Source of the DNA: Misgurnus anguillicaudatus
Lineage: Eukaryota; Chordata; Actinopteri; Cypriniformes; Cobitidae
Direction of reading: 5' to 3'
DNA: 64,000 nt
Assembly (NCBI RefSeq): GCF_027580225.2
Contig: NC_073358.2
Coordinates: 49,252,001 to 49,316,000, forward strand
Every line of letters begins with the position of its first letter. Positions within the stretch are counted from its first letter, which is position 1. Position numbers and translations under genes: made by a program. Positions 1 to 12,400 of the stretch are shown here, piece by piece. The notes under the pieces were generated by a model. The model saw nothing but the letters and a program-made list of their open reading frames with translations. It did not search any database and was not told where the DNA came from.

Positions 1-625
1 ACAAAAAATGCAATCCTTTCAAACAGAGCATTTCAAGTCATCAGGTGAAGCCATCAAGTATACCGTGCACAGTACCGCAATATACATCGCAATAACTCGC
101 AATACCTCGATGCCCCATCAACATCATGCAGGCCTACTTGATATTACAGATATAAATGCAAAATAAAATAGATTTTGATGTTATAGATATAATCCAGCTA
201 ATAGTTAGTTTTAAAAAATTACAGCTTTTTTGAGATCATTCATTTTACATGATAATTGTGTGACACGTCAAAAATTTTATATAAACAATATCTTCCTCAT
301 GGGTTTCTTTAGAAATATCCTCTTAATTTTACAATATCTGACAGATTACATAACACAATCTATTAATTTATTTCTATATTTTTATATCATACACATTTTC
401 TGTAATTATTTTTATAATGAAAAACAACGTATTTAATATACTGCCATTGCATACTTTCACGCACATATAATACACTTTAATATATTATTATGTATATATC
501 AATAAATCATAGTATAATGGAACCAAATATTTGCGGTGAAATAAAATTATATACGTATTCTCGTCTCATCTAGTCAAGTCTAACCGAGCTTAATCTAGCA
601 AAATATGTCAAAAATACAAAACCAC
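1..625 (-). other. tnks intron 1 (part)
   Basis: AT-rich sequence downstream of the tnks exon 1 donor on the minus strand. No exon, repeat family or RNA gene is recognised in it. The 68-residue plus-strand reading frame inside has no family signature. Confidence 0.6.
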
Positions 626-1111
626 AAATCCTGCTGCGAAATGGAGCGGGGTTGATTTTCGTCCGGCCATGTCTTTAGCGTTCACATTCACCGAGTCCAC
701 CAGTCGCTTCACCCGCGACACGTCTCCGTTCCGACAGGCCTCAAAGAGCTCTCTAAACGCCCCACCGGCCCCGCACACTCCCTCCCCTGGACTGGTCGTC
801 CCCGAACCGGGGCTCTGGCTGCCCGCGGTCGCGCTAGAGCTAATGCTGCTGCAGCTGGAGCTGCCGAGTGCTGACGCCGCTGCTGCAGTCATTGGGCCGG
901 GCCTGTCCGGGGAAGATGCGGAGGCCGCTGCGGTCTCTGTCGTCGCTCCGTCGCATTCCGCTGCGCCGGTCCCCGATGGGCTCAGTAAATTCGCCGAATC
1001 TGGAATAATCGCGGAGGGCGATTCGGGAGGCGGAGAGGCGATCGCGACGTTCCGCGGAGACGGTTGCAGGGTGCTTTGTTGATGCTGAGAGGATCGACGG
1101 GACACCGCCAT
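626..1111 (-). CDS. tnks: Tankyrase-1, coding exon 1 (partial gene)
   Basis: Tankyrase is a poly-ADP-ribosyltransferase that modifies axin, TRF1 and other partners at telomeres, Golgi and the Wnt destruction complex. This exon encodes residues 1-162. It starts [12 protein letters not shown], continues with about 100 residues rich in Ser, Ala, Gly and Pro (the HPS-like region, here without long His runs), and then enters the first ankyrin cluster at about residue 118: [20 protein letters not shown], then [22 protein letters not shown]. The long low-complexity N-terminus separates tankyrase-1 from tankyrase-2, whose N-terminus is short. The reading frame runs on to a stop at 608, but family similarity ends at AAGF. 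I therefore place the donor at 625 (gtggtt), which is a weak site, so the exon end is less certain than the gene call. All remaining exons, including the SAM and PARP domains, lie left of the window. The exon is GC- and CpG-rich, as expected for a promoter-proximal exon. Confidence 0.93.
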
Positions 1112-1260
1112 TTTCCCCCCGAAGATCCGTCTGTCAACAATAACAGCTGGAACTGCTGCACTTCCGCCTAGGGGGAGAAGACTTCCGGTTAGTATCTGAA
1201 TCGCTCCCTCCCTACATCACTACAGTGCACTTGAAGAAGTGATAAATAGTGAGTGAAAAG
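1112..1260 (-). promoter_or_regulatory. tnks 5' UTR / core promoter region
   Basis: GC-rich sequence directly upstream of the tnks start codon, continuous with the CpG-rich first exon. I infer that it holds the 5' UTR and a TATA-less promoter. No start site can be read from sequence alone. Confidence 0.45.
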
Positions 1261-1472
1261 TGAGTCGAAAGCATGATCTATTTAAATATATTGTACACTT
1301 GGTTGTACACTCCCATGATAAAATACTGGTGTTCTATTTTATTTAGGCCTACCTTTGCAAACTAGTAAACTTTAGTACATTATATTTTAAAAAGCACGTG
1401 TATCTTGCAATTTTACTGCAGGCTGCAATAGTAAATAGGCTACTATAGTATATACTAGGCTATAATGTAGTA

Positions 1473-1635
1473 TTAGGTGTTTTCGACTTCATTCGGCGCA
1501 GCAAGAACCGACAGGCAGATGACGTCAAAGTACCGCGAAATTAGAAGAGTAGTCTAATTTCGACTCGCTCTCGCGGGACCTTGACGTCATGCGCCTGTCA
1601 GTTCTTGCGGCGCCTCATGAAGTTGTACACACCTA
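1473..1635. mobile_element. Palindromic TA-flanked MITE with two CRE (TGACGTCA) sites, copy 1
   Basis: Two inverted arms of about 55 bp share the pattern GACTTCAT, GGCGC, GCAAGAAC and TGACGTCAA. They end GGTGT/ACACC, with TA on both outer sides, as in Tc1/mariner-type insertions. The full 8-bp cAMP-response-element palindrome TGACGTCA occurs once per arm, at 1520-1527 and 1582-1589. A second copy lies at 15312-15453. This one sits about 0.4 kb upstream of the tnks start codon. Confidence 0.7.
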
Positions 1636-2331
1636 TTTTGTCTTGTAGACATTGCTCCGGTGCATCAAGGGAATAAATGAGTGCACTTGACCATTTTCAC
1701 TATGGTTTAGGACACCACTACATACGGCCATTCCATGAAATATTGCACTGAGAGAATGAGGGGAGCAAATTCGAACAGCTTGTGATTCACATCTTCACAA
1801 TATATAAGACTATTTTTAGTTTGCATTGCAAGTCTAACTAATTTTAAGAGAGATTAATACAGTAAATGCTGTAAATATATTGCTAGTTTATGTTAGCTAA
1901 TGCATTAACTAATGTTAATAAGTTTAACCCTATTTCACAGAGTTACCTTGATAACCTTTGTTTATTTATTTATTTTAGTATAAAAGGTTCATGTTATAGC
2001 AGACAGCAAACAGTGAGTTCAGTATGCCTGTAATAAATTGATAGTTAATAAATTTAGATTCCATGTGTTACATAATCTTTTATTAAATTGCTCAATTTTA
2101 TTTATTTATGTATTTTTATATTTTAATGGTATCAATATATTTTACTCATTGTAAACATCATTATTGAGCATCTTGACAACACTAGTACAGAGTTAAAATA
2201 TTTATTTGTCTAAAATGCAGCAAATACACAGTTGCAACAAATGTAAGTAATAGCCTACGAATGTGTATAGGCTACAGAAACAATATAAGTGTACTTCATC
2301 ACTTTACACCCCTGGAACTTATAAGGGCCCT

Positions 2332-2345
2332 GTTACCATGGAGAC
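2332..2345 (+). promoter_or_regulatory. RFX X-box-like site
   Basis: GTTACCATGGAGAC matches the two-half-site X-box pattern (GTTRCCATGGYAAC) at most positions; the right half is weaker. It lies 192 bp upstream of the ATG of the CAAX-protein gene, a usual distance for RFX-driven ciliary genes. Function is inferred from the match only. Confidence 0.4.
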
Positions 2346-2536
2346 AACAACAAAATTCTTCGTTCGCTCTGCAGTACCGGCTGCTGTTTGGGTGGAGTAA
2401 AATGAGATCTTAAAACATTTAACAATAGATATATATTGGTTAATGACCAGTCCAGCTTACCTCGTATTATTAGGTTGGTTAGTGAAGTTATCTAATGTGT
2501 TTTAGTGAATTGTATTTTTAACATGTAGCTGGAGAG

Positions 2537-4079
2537 ATGCCTATATCCTCTGGTGCTACAGTGAAGCATGGGAGCGAAGATTCCTATCTGAAGAGGTGAG
2601 TTTAACTTAAACTCTTTTCATATATTATCAGGAGGAATTGCATTGTAATTACATTTGGCAGATGAGTTTGCCTCCTTATGATAGCCTATACGTAACCAAG
2701 AATAAAATACATATAAAGTTTCAGCAAATCACTGCACGAGACCATGACGCACTTACAATGTTGAATAATTTAATATTACTTAAAGTGATAGGTCATCTAA
2801 AAATGAAAATTGTAGGCTACATTTTCATATAATTTTGAACACAATTTTTTTTTATAAATGATGGTAAGCACACAGTTGATGGGTATTGACTTTCATAGTA
2901 GGAAAAACGAATACTCTGTAAGTATAAAGTGTAACCCTTTTGCATCAGGTATCATGTTAACTGCTATGTTTAAGTTATGTATAAAGTTACAAATATATTT
3001 TTATATATAATAATCTTATATATTACTGGCTTACAGGTATTTCAGAACTCTTCCTGAGGAAAAAAGAAATATGATTGAGAAATCTTTGATGGTACGTACC
3101 GCAAACAAAATAATTTCACCTTCATGTTGTTTTTGCCATGAAAAAATTTATTCTGCTCTTTTTCATACACTTTTATACAGCTTCACAAATTACAACAATT
3201 TGTGTGGTACTTGGGACTGAGCTTTTTGTTTAGACAAAAGTCCTGGGACATTCTGCTTAAAATCTTATTTGTGCTCCACATTAGTCAAATAGGTTTAAAG
3301 GTGCAGTGTGTATTTTTTAGAAGGATCTCTTGACAGAAAAATACAAAAATATATTTTTAGGGGTGTATAAAGACCTTACATAATTTACCGTTGTGTTTAT
3401 TACCTTATGTGATGTTTTTATCTACATACAAAGAGGGTCCCCTTACATGGAAGTCGCCATTTTGGCCAGCCGATTTCTACAGAAGCCCTTAACGGACAAA
3501 CTTTTTTTACTAAGTTGTCTCCGACGATGACCTGTTTGTCCGGTGGTGGCTACAGTAGCTTCTTTTAAAAGTGTTTTAAAAGCGGGGGTGAGCAGTGGAC
3601 TGAGCCGTTTGTTGCAATTCACAACCTCACCACTAGATGCCGCTAAAATTTACACACTGCACCTTTAAAGCAACTTGAGGGTTAACAACAACAAACAACA
3701 TCATCAGGGTCAATAAATGATAACTATTCTTATTTTTCATAATGTGATGCAATACATAAACAGTCAAAAATATTACAATCACAATTCTAACCATTTAATT
3801 CAGAATACAAAAAATTACGAAACAAGCATATGTGATCCAGAAGAGGGTGGTGTGGACGTTCCTGCACAAGGTAAGACCTCAAAAACATGTTTGGATTATT
3901 CAAATAAATAAATAAAAACCTAACATGATCATATGTGCATTCATGTTTGTGTTTGCATAGTTCCTGAACCAGAAAAAGGAAATATTCAAGACATGAATAG
4001 GATTGATGGTGAACATTCTGAAGGCAGAGGACCTATAGAGCCTTCTTACAAAAAATCCTCCACATGCATTATGTTATAA
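2537..4079 (+). CDS. Candidate small prenylated (CAAX-box) protein, 4 coding exons, 99 residues
   Basis: I do not recognise this gene. Coding exons are 2537-2595, 3037-3091, 3804-3870 and 3961-4079. Donors are gtgagt, gtacgt and gtaaga. Acceptors follow ttacag, attcag and gcatag. All phases join (2, 0, 1), giving one 300-nt frame. The protein starts MPISSGATVKHGSEDSYLKR, continues YFRTLPEEKRNMIEKSLM, has an acidic middle (DPEEGG; EPEKGN) and ends SYKKSSTCIML. The last four residues, Cys-Ile-Met-Leu, form a CAAX box. Leu at the last place favours geranylgeranylation, and the KK just before it would help membrane binding. There is no signal peptide or membrane segment. Two AATAAA signals lie at 4304-4309 and 4313-4318. 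Intron 2 contains a TTAA repeat element. The gene is divergent from tnks. An additional or skipped exon in intron 2 cannot be excluded, and a non-coding transcript is the alternative. Confidence 0.6.
3295..3668 (+). mobile_element. TTAA-flanked inverted-repeat element, family C, copy 1
   Basis: Ends read TTAAAGGTGCAGTGTGTA and the inverse TACACACTGCACCTTTAA, with TTAA at each edge. The body matches copy 2 at 13798-14185 over its full length. It is non-autonomous with no reading frame. It lies in intron 2 of the CAAX-protein gene. Confidence 0.75.
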
Positions 4080-4927
4080 CAATGTGTATCATGAACACAC
4101 ATGCCATAATGACTTCTGTCTGTCTTGGAATTTTTTTATGTTATATTCAGCAGTATTATTCTTATTAATTTTTTTTGCAGTATCCTCATCTGAATATTTG
4201 CTTAATATGGATGAAGGCACCATGTATTGTTTTTGTGATTAAACGGTTTATAAAATGGAAATTTCTATTGTATAAAGCAACATTGCTCAAATATTGTCCT
4301 TTTAATAAACTTAATAAATGTATCATTTTAATAAACTAATATTAAAGGAATTTTAAGTAATACATTTACAATATTTATGGAAATATTCCACCAAAAATGA
4401 GCATGAAATAAACTTGAAACTTGCAATTTCTCAGACAGTGATGTTTCTTGTAAAATGAACAAATTGTCTTACACACAAAAGCTTAATGCATTGGATAATG
4501 TACACAAATTAGATAGAGCACAGTCTGAATGTGTTATAAAGCTTTTAAACAGTTTATAAAGCTTTTAAAAAGACACATATTAAACTTTTTAATTTCTTAC
4601 ATAGCGTTTGTCTTCTCTAACCTGCACAACTGGGATTAAATTGTTCAAACAAAAAGACGACGAAAAACATCATATCATGGACATGTTAGGCAAAAAAGTT
4701 TAGTTGATGAGAAATAAATGAGCATATAGAGTATTAACCTCAATCGCGCACACTTATATCCTTTAAAATTCAAAAATGAGCTCATAAAAAATAGGATCTA
4801 TAAAACCAAAAGATTTTTGGTGTATTTACCCAACACATTCCGACTGAGCTGAGCAAACCATAAAAACCTGAGACTTTTTTCATTCAACCATTTTTTACCC
4901 AGGTTAGCATAGGGGGTATGACTTGAT

Positions 4928-5362
4928 TATAGACGGTTTCAGCAGCAACAACATAAACAAACGTCTTCTGTGGACTAAACGCAACTTCCGGTAGACTTCC
5001 ACATAGAGTCCTTCAGTAGTTTATAAGGGAAATATATGACAAGTACATTACCTTTAGTCATATATCATATCTAACGTGTATCAACTATTAGACTGAGCTA
5101 ACGTTACTGTAAAATGAATGTATACAATGTTAACTACAGTTCCTTAAATTCTTGCCTGGTCCCAAACATCTCAGCACAGTTGTGATCCACGCTTGTCGTC
5201 TTCCCTCGTCGTAAACCAAAACATTTTATTTTCAACAAGGTATTTGTTTCAGAGATTAGTTTAGCCACTAGCCAGACCGAAAAATAAATACAGACCGGAA
5301 GTTCACTTCGGTTCAGGCGTGTAACCGCGACATCACGTGTGCGTCCGATGAAACCGTCTATA
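4928..5362. mobile_element. Inverted-repeat element with TATAGACGGTTTCA ends
   Basis: Left end TATAGACGGTTTCA matches the right end TGAAACCGTCTATA in inverse. The inner part (about 5170-5362) is repeated in part at 23590-23775, and the CTTCCGGTAGACTTCC part recurs near 22220. No coding capacity. Confidence 0.55.
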
Positions 5363-5728
5363 AACAGTTTTTAATGTTACATTAAACAGTTGTTACATTG
5401 TATCGTATGTAGGTCCTTTACATCAGCGCTTTGGTTTCTGGGTTCTTGTGCAAGTACATAGATGAACTTCTCAAGAACTAAAGGATGAAAAGTTTACTGT
5501 GGAACATAAATAAAATATTTTTCGATCTTATCGAGTAACCATTTTTAGGACTGTATTTGTAAGCAGTTTGAAATTTGTAGGCATTATTTATATTTTCCAA
5601 TAATAAAACTATTCAAACAAACTAAGTTTGATATTTGGATTTCCGACCCTTTGATTGGCAGATGAAAATATCAATCTCATATTTCAGTCTTTTGTTTCTG
5701 ATAGGTGTATGAGAGGAAGTTTTTTGGA
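5363..5728. other. Sequence 3' of gpat3, nothing recognised
   Basis: This should contain the gpat3 3' UTR on the minus strand. I see no convincing AATAAA close to the stop codon and no other feature. Confidence 0.4.
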
Positions 5729-8700
5729 TCACTGGTCTTCTTTTGGATCACTGTCATCTCCCACCACCATGTGACTATACATCTTCTGTTGTTGCTCTTT
5801 AAATGAATCCTTCACCCGTGCTCGCTTTAGAGCCCCATCCCTGTAAGACACAAATACAAAAATATCTTATAACAGAAGGAAAGATGATCAGAAATAAATT
5901 AACTAATAATATCCCGAAAAGGATATTATTTAAAATAACTCCACTTGTGTTCGGCTGAAAGAAAAAGTCACATACACCTAGGATTGAGTAAAGCTTGAAG
6001 TATAGTCTGTTTTTTACACATAGGGTCCACGTACAGGATTTTTGTACTTTGTACGTGTAGGTCTCGCATGCGCGTACAGGAAAATGTAGTATGCAGCCCA
6101 AGAGATGCATTGCATTTTGTCGCAGTGTGCATGCGTTGAACGTATAAGTCAAATCAACTACACTGCAAAAAATGATTTTTAAGAAAAAAAATGTCTTAGT
6201 ATTTTTGTCTTGTTTTCAGTAAAAATATCTGAAAATTCTTAAATTAAGATGCTTTTTCTTGATGAGCAAAAGGACCCAAGAAAATAAGTCTAGTTTTTAG
6301 ATCAAAAATATTAAATTTAGGTGAATTTGTGCATAAAACAAGCCAAAAAAATCTGCCAATGGGGTAAGCAATTTTTTCTTGAATTTAGTGTTTAAGAAAA
6401 ATGTTCAAGATTTTTTTGCTTACCCCATTGGGAGATTTTTTTGCTTGTTTTATGCACAAAATCACTTCAATTTGATATTTTGGGTTTAAAAACTAGACTT
6501 ATTTTCTTGGGTCGTTTTGCTCATCAAGAAAGAGCATCTTAATTTAAGAATTTTTAGATATTTTTACCAAAAACAAGACAAAAATACAAAGATTCTTTTT
6601 CTCGAAAACCATTTTTTGCAGTGTACACCCATTGGCAGATTTTTTTTTTGCTTGTTTTATGCACAAAATCACTTAAATTTGATCTTTTTGGTCAATTAAT
6701 TATTAAACTAAGATGCTTTTTCTTGATGAGCAAAACAGCCCAAGAAAATAAGTCTAGTTTTTAGCAAAAAACTCTGCCAGTAGGGTAAGCAAAAAAATCT
6801 TAAAATTTTTTCTTTAACACTAAATTCAAGAAAAATTCAACAGAAAATTGCTTACCCCATTGGCAGATTTTTTTGCTTGTTTTATGCACAAAATCACTTA
6901 AATTTAATATTTTTGGTTTAAAAACTAGACTTATTTTTTTGGGTCATTTTGCTAATCAAGAAAGAGCATCTTAATTTAAAGGAATAGTCTACTCATTTTC
7001 AATATTAAAATATGTTATTACCTTAACTAAGAATTGTTGATACATCCCTCTATCATCTGTGTGCGTGCACGTAAGCGCTGGAGCGCGCTGCGACGCTTCG
7101 ATAGCATTTAGCTTAGCCCCATTCATTCAACGCTACCATTTAGAGATAAAGGTAGAAGTGACCAAACACATCAACGTTTTTCCTATTTAAGACGAGTAGT
7201 TATACGAGCAAGTTTGGTGGTACAAAATAAAACGTAGCGATTTTCTAAGCGGATTTAAAAGAGGAACTATATTTTATGGCGTAATAGCACTTTTGGGAGT
7301 ACTTCGACTCGGCGCAGGAACACCCTCCCTCTCCCATTATGAGAGGGAGAAGGGGAGCGAACTTTTCAGGCGAGTCGAAGTACTCCCAAAAGTGCTATTA
7401 CGCCATAAAATATAGTTCCTCTTTTAAATCCGCTTAGAAAAGCGCTACGTTTTATTTTGTACCACCAAACTTGCTCGTATAACTACTCGTCTTAAATAGG
7501 AAAAACGTTGATGTGTTTGGTCACTTCTAACTTTATCTCTAAATGGTACCATTGAATGAATGGGGCTAAGCTGAATGCTATCGAAGCGTCGCAGCGCGCT
7601 CCAGCGCCCACGTGCACGCACACAGATGACAGAGGGATGCATCAACAACTCCCAGTCAAGGCAATAACACATTTCAACATTGAAAATGAGTAGACTATTC
7701 CTTTAAGAATTTTTAGATATTTTTACTGTAAACAAGACAAAAATACTAAGAATTTTTTTTCTTGAAAATCATTTTGACCAGTGTATGCTTTGCAAGGCTG
7801 TGCGTTCACACACAAAAAATAATTGGGGGCTTAAAATATAAGCTAATATTCATTTTGGGATGAACTACTCCTTTCAGATGTGACAGCAGAGCTCTAAGTA
7901 AATTACGTACCAGGCCAAGTCCACTAAACCTCCCTGTTGGGCTATGGCAGATTTCACTCTGTTTGCAAACTGCACAGCATCTTCTCCTTCCTGTGCACAC
8001 AGCAAATGTGGAAACATAATCAATAAACAAATTCTCATAAAAAAAGATGTAAACAAACACAACTGGTTTTCACCTTCTGTGTCATAGGAGGCATGTACCA
8101 GACATTACACACTATAGCCCAGCTGGTCATCATCCGCAGAAGATAGCTGACCATGCTATACTTGCTGCTATTCCAGAACGCATCTCCAAACTGAGGGTCG
8201 TACTGCAAATAACAAAAATACACATCAGGTCCAGTCTTTAAAGATGCATTAAGGCTAATGCAGCTTGCTTTTACCGCTTTTTTCAAGCAGTGCATGCACG
8301 CCAAGGTATTTTTAGCATTTTCATTCATTCAACTTTAAAGCAATTACTGACTGCACACACCATATATTACCTTTATGGCCACGGGGTAAATAGTTCCTCC
8401 AATTTCGAAGCTTCCCTTTTTAAACATCATTACTGAGGTATTGTTAATGCAAGTTCCTGCGGGGACAACCAGGTGCAGGCATTGGGATGATCAGAGCTGA
8501 GATACTTTTATGACTCTTGTGTCAGAAACAATATAGTATAACAGGAACTCTATCCCTGTGTGTTTCTCAATGCTCTTACCCTCAGGAAATATAAGTATTG
8601 GGAGCTTCGTTTTGTCATTTGCATGATCTTTCAACCTGTGAAGGGAAAAAATAAGAATGAGCAGGCCATTACATGACTGTTGTCAGAGACTGTGAGATGG

Positions 8701-9354
8701 GCAACATTTTAAGTCTTTCCCCGCACGTTTCAGAAAATTGTCTTCTTTATATATATATATAAACATACAATATATCAAATGAAAGAACAAAACAAAAATG
8801 TTTCATCCTACCTTTATTTGCTCTCTTTTTATCACCTGTCAAATATGGGTAGGTTTCTTCAAAAATATTTTTTTTTTTGCAAAAAGCTGAGATAATTGCA
8901 TTTTTGTAAATTACTTTTTTTTTTGAGATTTTACTGTTTTTAGATCAGTGGATGCTTCAATGTTTTATAGGTTGGGTAAGAGCACCATCTAGTGGATAAT
9001 AGCAGAAATATGGATTGCCGTAAAAACTCGTCATTCGCATGGATGCATTTTCTCTTAATTGACCAGATAACTCCTCAATGGCGGAGTAAGAGTTAAACAT
9101 TAAATAAATAATTTAAAAACTCAAAGCACAAAAGCGACGCCCGTTCACACGCATGTGGTAAACCTTGACCTCCTATGTCAGTACCACACGTCGTGAGCCA
9201 CAGATATGTATACATTGATACGTCATTCAGCCGCCTCATATATGCAGACGTCACTCACAGTTTTCCAGGATACCACCACATTGAGCAGCCATGAATCGCA
9301 AAAACTTACCCACAAAAACGGCCCATAGAAAAAGCCAATAATTATATATATCTA

Positions 9355-9411
<57 letters not shown>

Positions 9412-12400
9412 ATGTATGTATATATATATATATATATGATATGTAGATATCTATGCATTATGTACAGTATATCTATATCATGAACACTCCTGCTTTGAGC
9501 AACGCACACACATAGACATAAAAAATGGTTCATTGAGTGCTTACGGATCAACCCGTCTTTAAAGGGACAGTAAGTAGGGTTTTAAGTATTTTATTAATCA
9601 AAATCAATGTATTTATTCTAGTGCTGGGCAAAGATTAATCGCAATTAATCGCATACAAAATAAGTGTGATTTTTTGCATAATATATGTGCGTGTACTGTG
9701 TCTAATTATTATGTATATTTAACCACACATTTATATATTCATTTCAGAATTGTTTTATTTATATATCATTTTTTTATTTATATTTAATATAGATTATATA
9801 AAAATATAAATAAATATATATAAACATGTAAATGTTTCTTAAATACATACATGAATGTGTGTGTATATATTTATACATAATAATTAGACACAGCACACAC
9901 TCATATATTATACCAATAATCACTTTTATTTTGTATGCGATTAATCGCGATTAATCTTTGCCCAGCACTAATTTATTCATAAATATGTCCTCATTGGTGT
10001 CAAACGACCTTTGACAGTGATCTGACTTTTCTTTGTAAGCTTGTAATTTCTCCTCTTTATTTACATTGAACGGGTAACTCCAAGGAGGCTTCTATGTCGC
10101 TCTGCCGTATTGACAAACTACAATAGCAGAGAGGGACAAAAAGCACTAGCCTACCAACACGTTTCCACAACGTGTTTTCGTTCAGAAAACCAGCTGAGAC
10201 GGACACGTGAACCAGCTGAGACGGACAAGGAGATCAGTGATTACATAACGGCTACCGTAGTTGCAACACGCATTTGGAAAAGCGAGGTGCTAGAGAGCAC
10301 TGTTTGTTTGAATGCAAAATACAATTTCACCACTAGATGGGGGTAAATCCTACTTATTGTCCCTTTAAGCATGGTTTATTTCAGTTAACTTAGCATTAGT
10401 CATAAGCATATTACAACAATTTACGATTAACTAAAAATAACATCCAACTTTATAATTGTTTATATTCTGAAATTTTAAAGTCTTTATTATGTATGCAGCC
10501 AACAAGTGTGACCTCTGGACGGTGCAGCTTTTATTTAAGAAACAGCCATTGTCAGTGGCACACCCATGCGTCACAATGCTCTTATGAACGCACATCGAGA
10601 CTGACACGGAGAGAAGAAAATGTGGAATAAAGTCACTTTTTTGAGTTTTTTGCTTATAGAATGTCACTCTCGAAACTATTTTAACAATGCCTTTATGGCC
10701 TTTCTGGGCCTTGGACGAGGTAGTTGCGTTGCCTTCTGGGGTTAAAAAGCTCTCAGATTTCATTTAAAGTTTTATTAAAGATAAACACGGGACTTATGGG
10801 TGTAAAACAAAATGTTGATGAGTAATTAATGACATAATTTTCATTCTGGAGTGAACTTACCCTATTATGAATTAATGGTGTCTGTCTAGTGTTTAGTGTA
10901 CAATACAATTTGCTATTTAAATCTTAAATATAAGCCACACTTTATGTCAGAACAATGTGTGGTTAAATAAATACATTTCTGTTAATGCTGTTGCACATAG
11001 CAGCTGACTCAGTAAAACATGACCCAGCATGCAACAGGGAGGTATCCTGTCAACGCAAGCATGCAATGAATTTACAAGCTTTCTGTATGAAATGCTACAT
11101 TAATGCACTTGAAAACAATTAAATATTATTGTTTATTTGCCACGTTTTTGTGTACATGTAACAAATAAAAACAGACAAACAATTATTGTTGTCATACCTC
11201 TGTGTCACCAGGTGGCGATCTCTCATCTCCGCTCTCTCAAACCATATATGAGGGCACGATCGCTCCATGGCTCGCTGGATGACACCCAATAAACCACCAT
11301 GAACCTGTCCTACCTGATCAGAAAAACATCAAGCGTCACACCTGGGTTTTTATTTTCGTAAGATAAAGTGTTAATTAACTTTACTTCTCTTACCATGGCA
11401 TAACAACCGTCATTAGCCAGAATAACAACATCGATTGGTGAAGTGTGATTGGCCACGCAAATTCCTCCCTTCTTTGGTTTGTTCGCTCTGAAAAAGGATG
11501 TAGTGTCTCACAGTTAGAATCGCACAACTACAGTATAACAGGCGTATAGGATTGTTTGCAAGGTTTGAAACAGTGCCGCAATAAGTTATTAAAGGGGACA
11601 GAGAATGAAAAACCATTTTTACCTTGTCTTTGTTGAATAATGGTAGTCTACCCACATTCAGGAACATACAAAAAGTGCTAGACATGCTAAACATCTCAGT
11701 CTCACAGAAATTCCTCTTTTAGAAATGTCAGCCAGAAAACGGCCCAATCTGAAAAACTGATGCTTACAACATCACAGGCATCTAACTGCCCCTCCACTTT
11801 AAAATAATTGGCTACATTTTTTAAGTGGCAGCAAAGTCAGCCAATCAGTAATGAGATTGCAAGTAGGGGGAGCCAAATAGGTGCAAAACCACTTGTTTAA
11901 AATCCCCCTCCCTAATAGAGCTATCTGAGAGAGGTTTTTAGGAAGCTTCTAAGGCATTACAGACCCAAACAAAAACATTTTTGTCTACATGTCACATCAC
12001 AGAACAAGGATAGATACCCCGTTAAATTCTATGTCACCTTTAAGCATAGTCTAGGACTCACTTGTTGTGGTAGTGTATGGTTGCTGAAAGCGCTCTTGCA
12101 CAGATTCTGTAACACATTAAGTGAACGAGTTCACTCAGCCAACCCTTTACCCTGAAAAGATCAAAGGATTATAATTAAAGACGATTAAAAATATGAATCA
12201 CCAACAGGCCGGAGCTGGTTTATGCTGGCCTTGCTTTCATGATCATGTCATGCATTTGTGAAGCTGATGAAACAACTAAACTTTTACCTGCCATTAGGGA
12301 GGAAACCCACCAGAGTTGTGGAAATCACAAGCCAGCTTACGCCTATAGTTGCCAGTGTAACTCTAGAGAAATAATACAAAAATACGTAGGACAGTTATAA

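Larger units (their letters stand above)
8371..11487 (-). other. gpat3: gpat3 catalytic-core exons 6-9
   Basis: Exon 6 (11394-11487) carries the HX4D motif, whose His is the general base. Exon 7 (11198-11313) carries GQVHGG and the FER arginine that contacts the phosphate. Exons 8 and 9 (8580-8635, 8371-8456) share the FPEGT block across a splice site: the Gly codon is split after its first base. All conserved residues are present, so the enzyme should be active. Functions of the blocks are family knowledge for PlsC-type acyltransferases. Confidence 0.85.

Noticed and set aside
669..1082. 137-residue plus-strand frame opposite tnks exon 1
   Set aside because: GC-rich antisense shadow of the tankyrase exon; no family features.
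7445..7672. 75-residue frame, and the similar 78-residue frame at 13162-13398
   Set aside because: Products of family A palindrome arms and flanks, not conserved coding sequence.
9342..9551. 69-residue frame ending in TDRQTDRQ repeats
   Set aside because: Translation of the (CTGT)n microsatellite.
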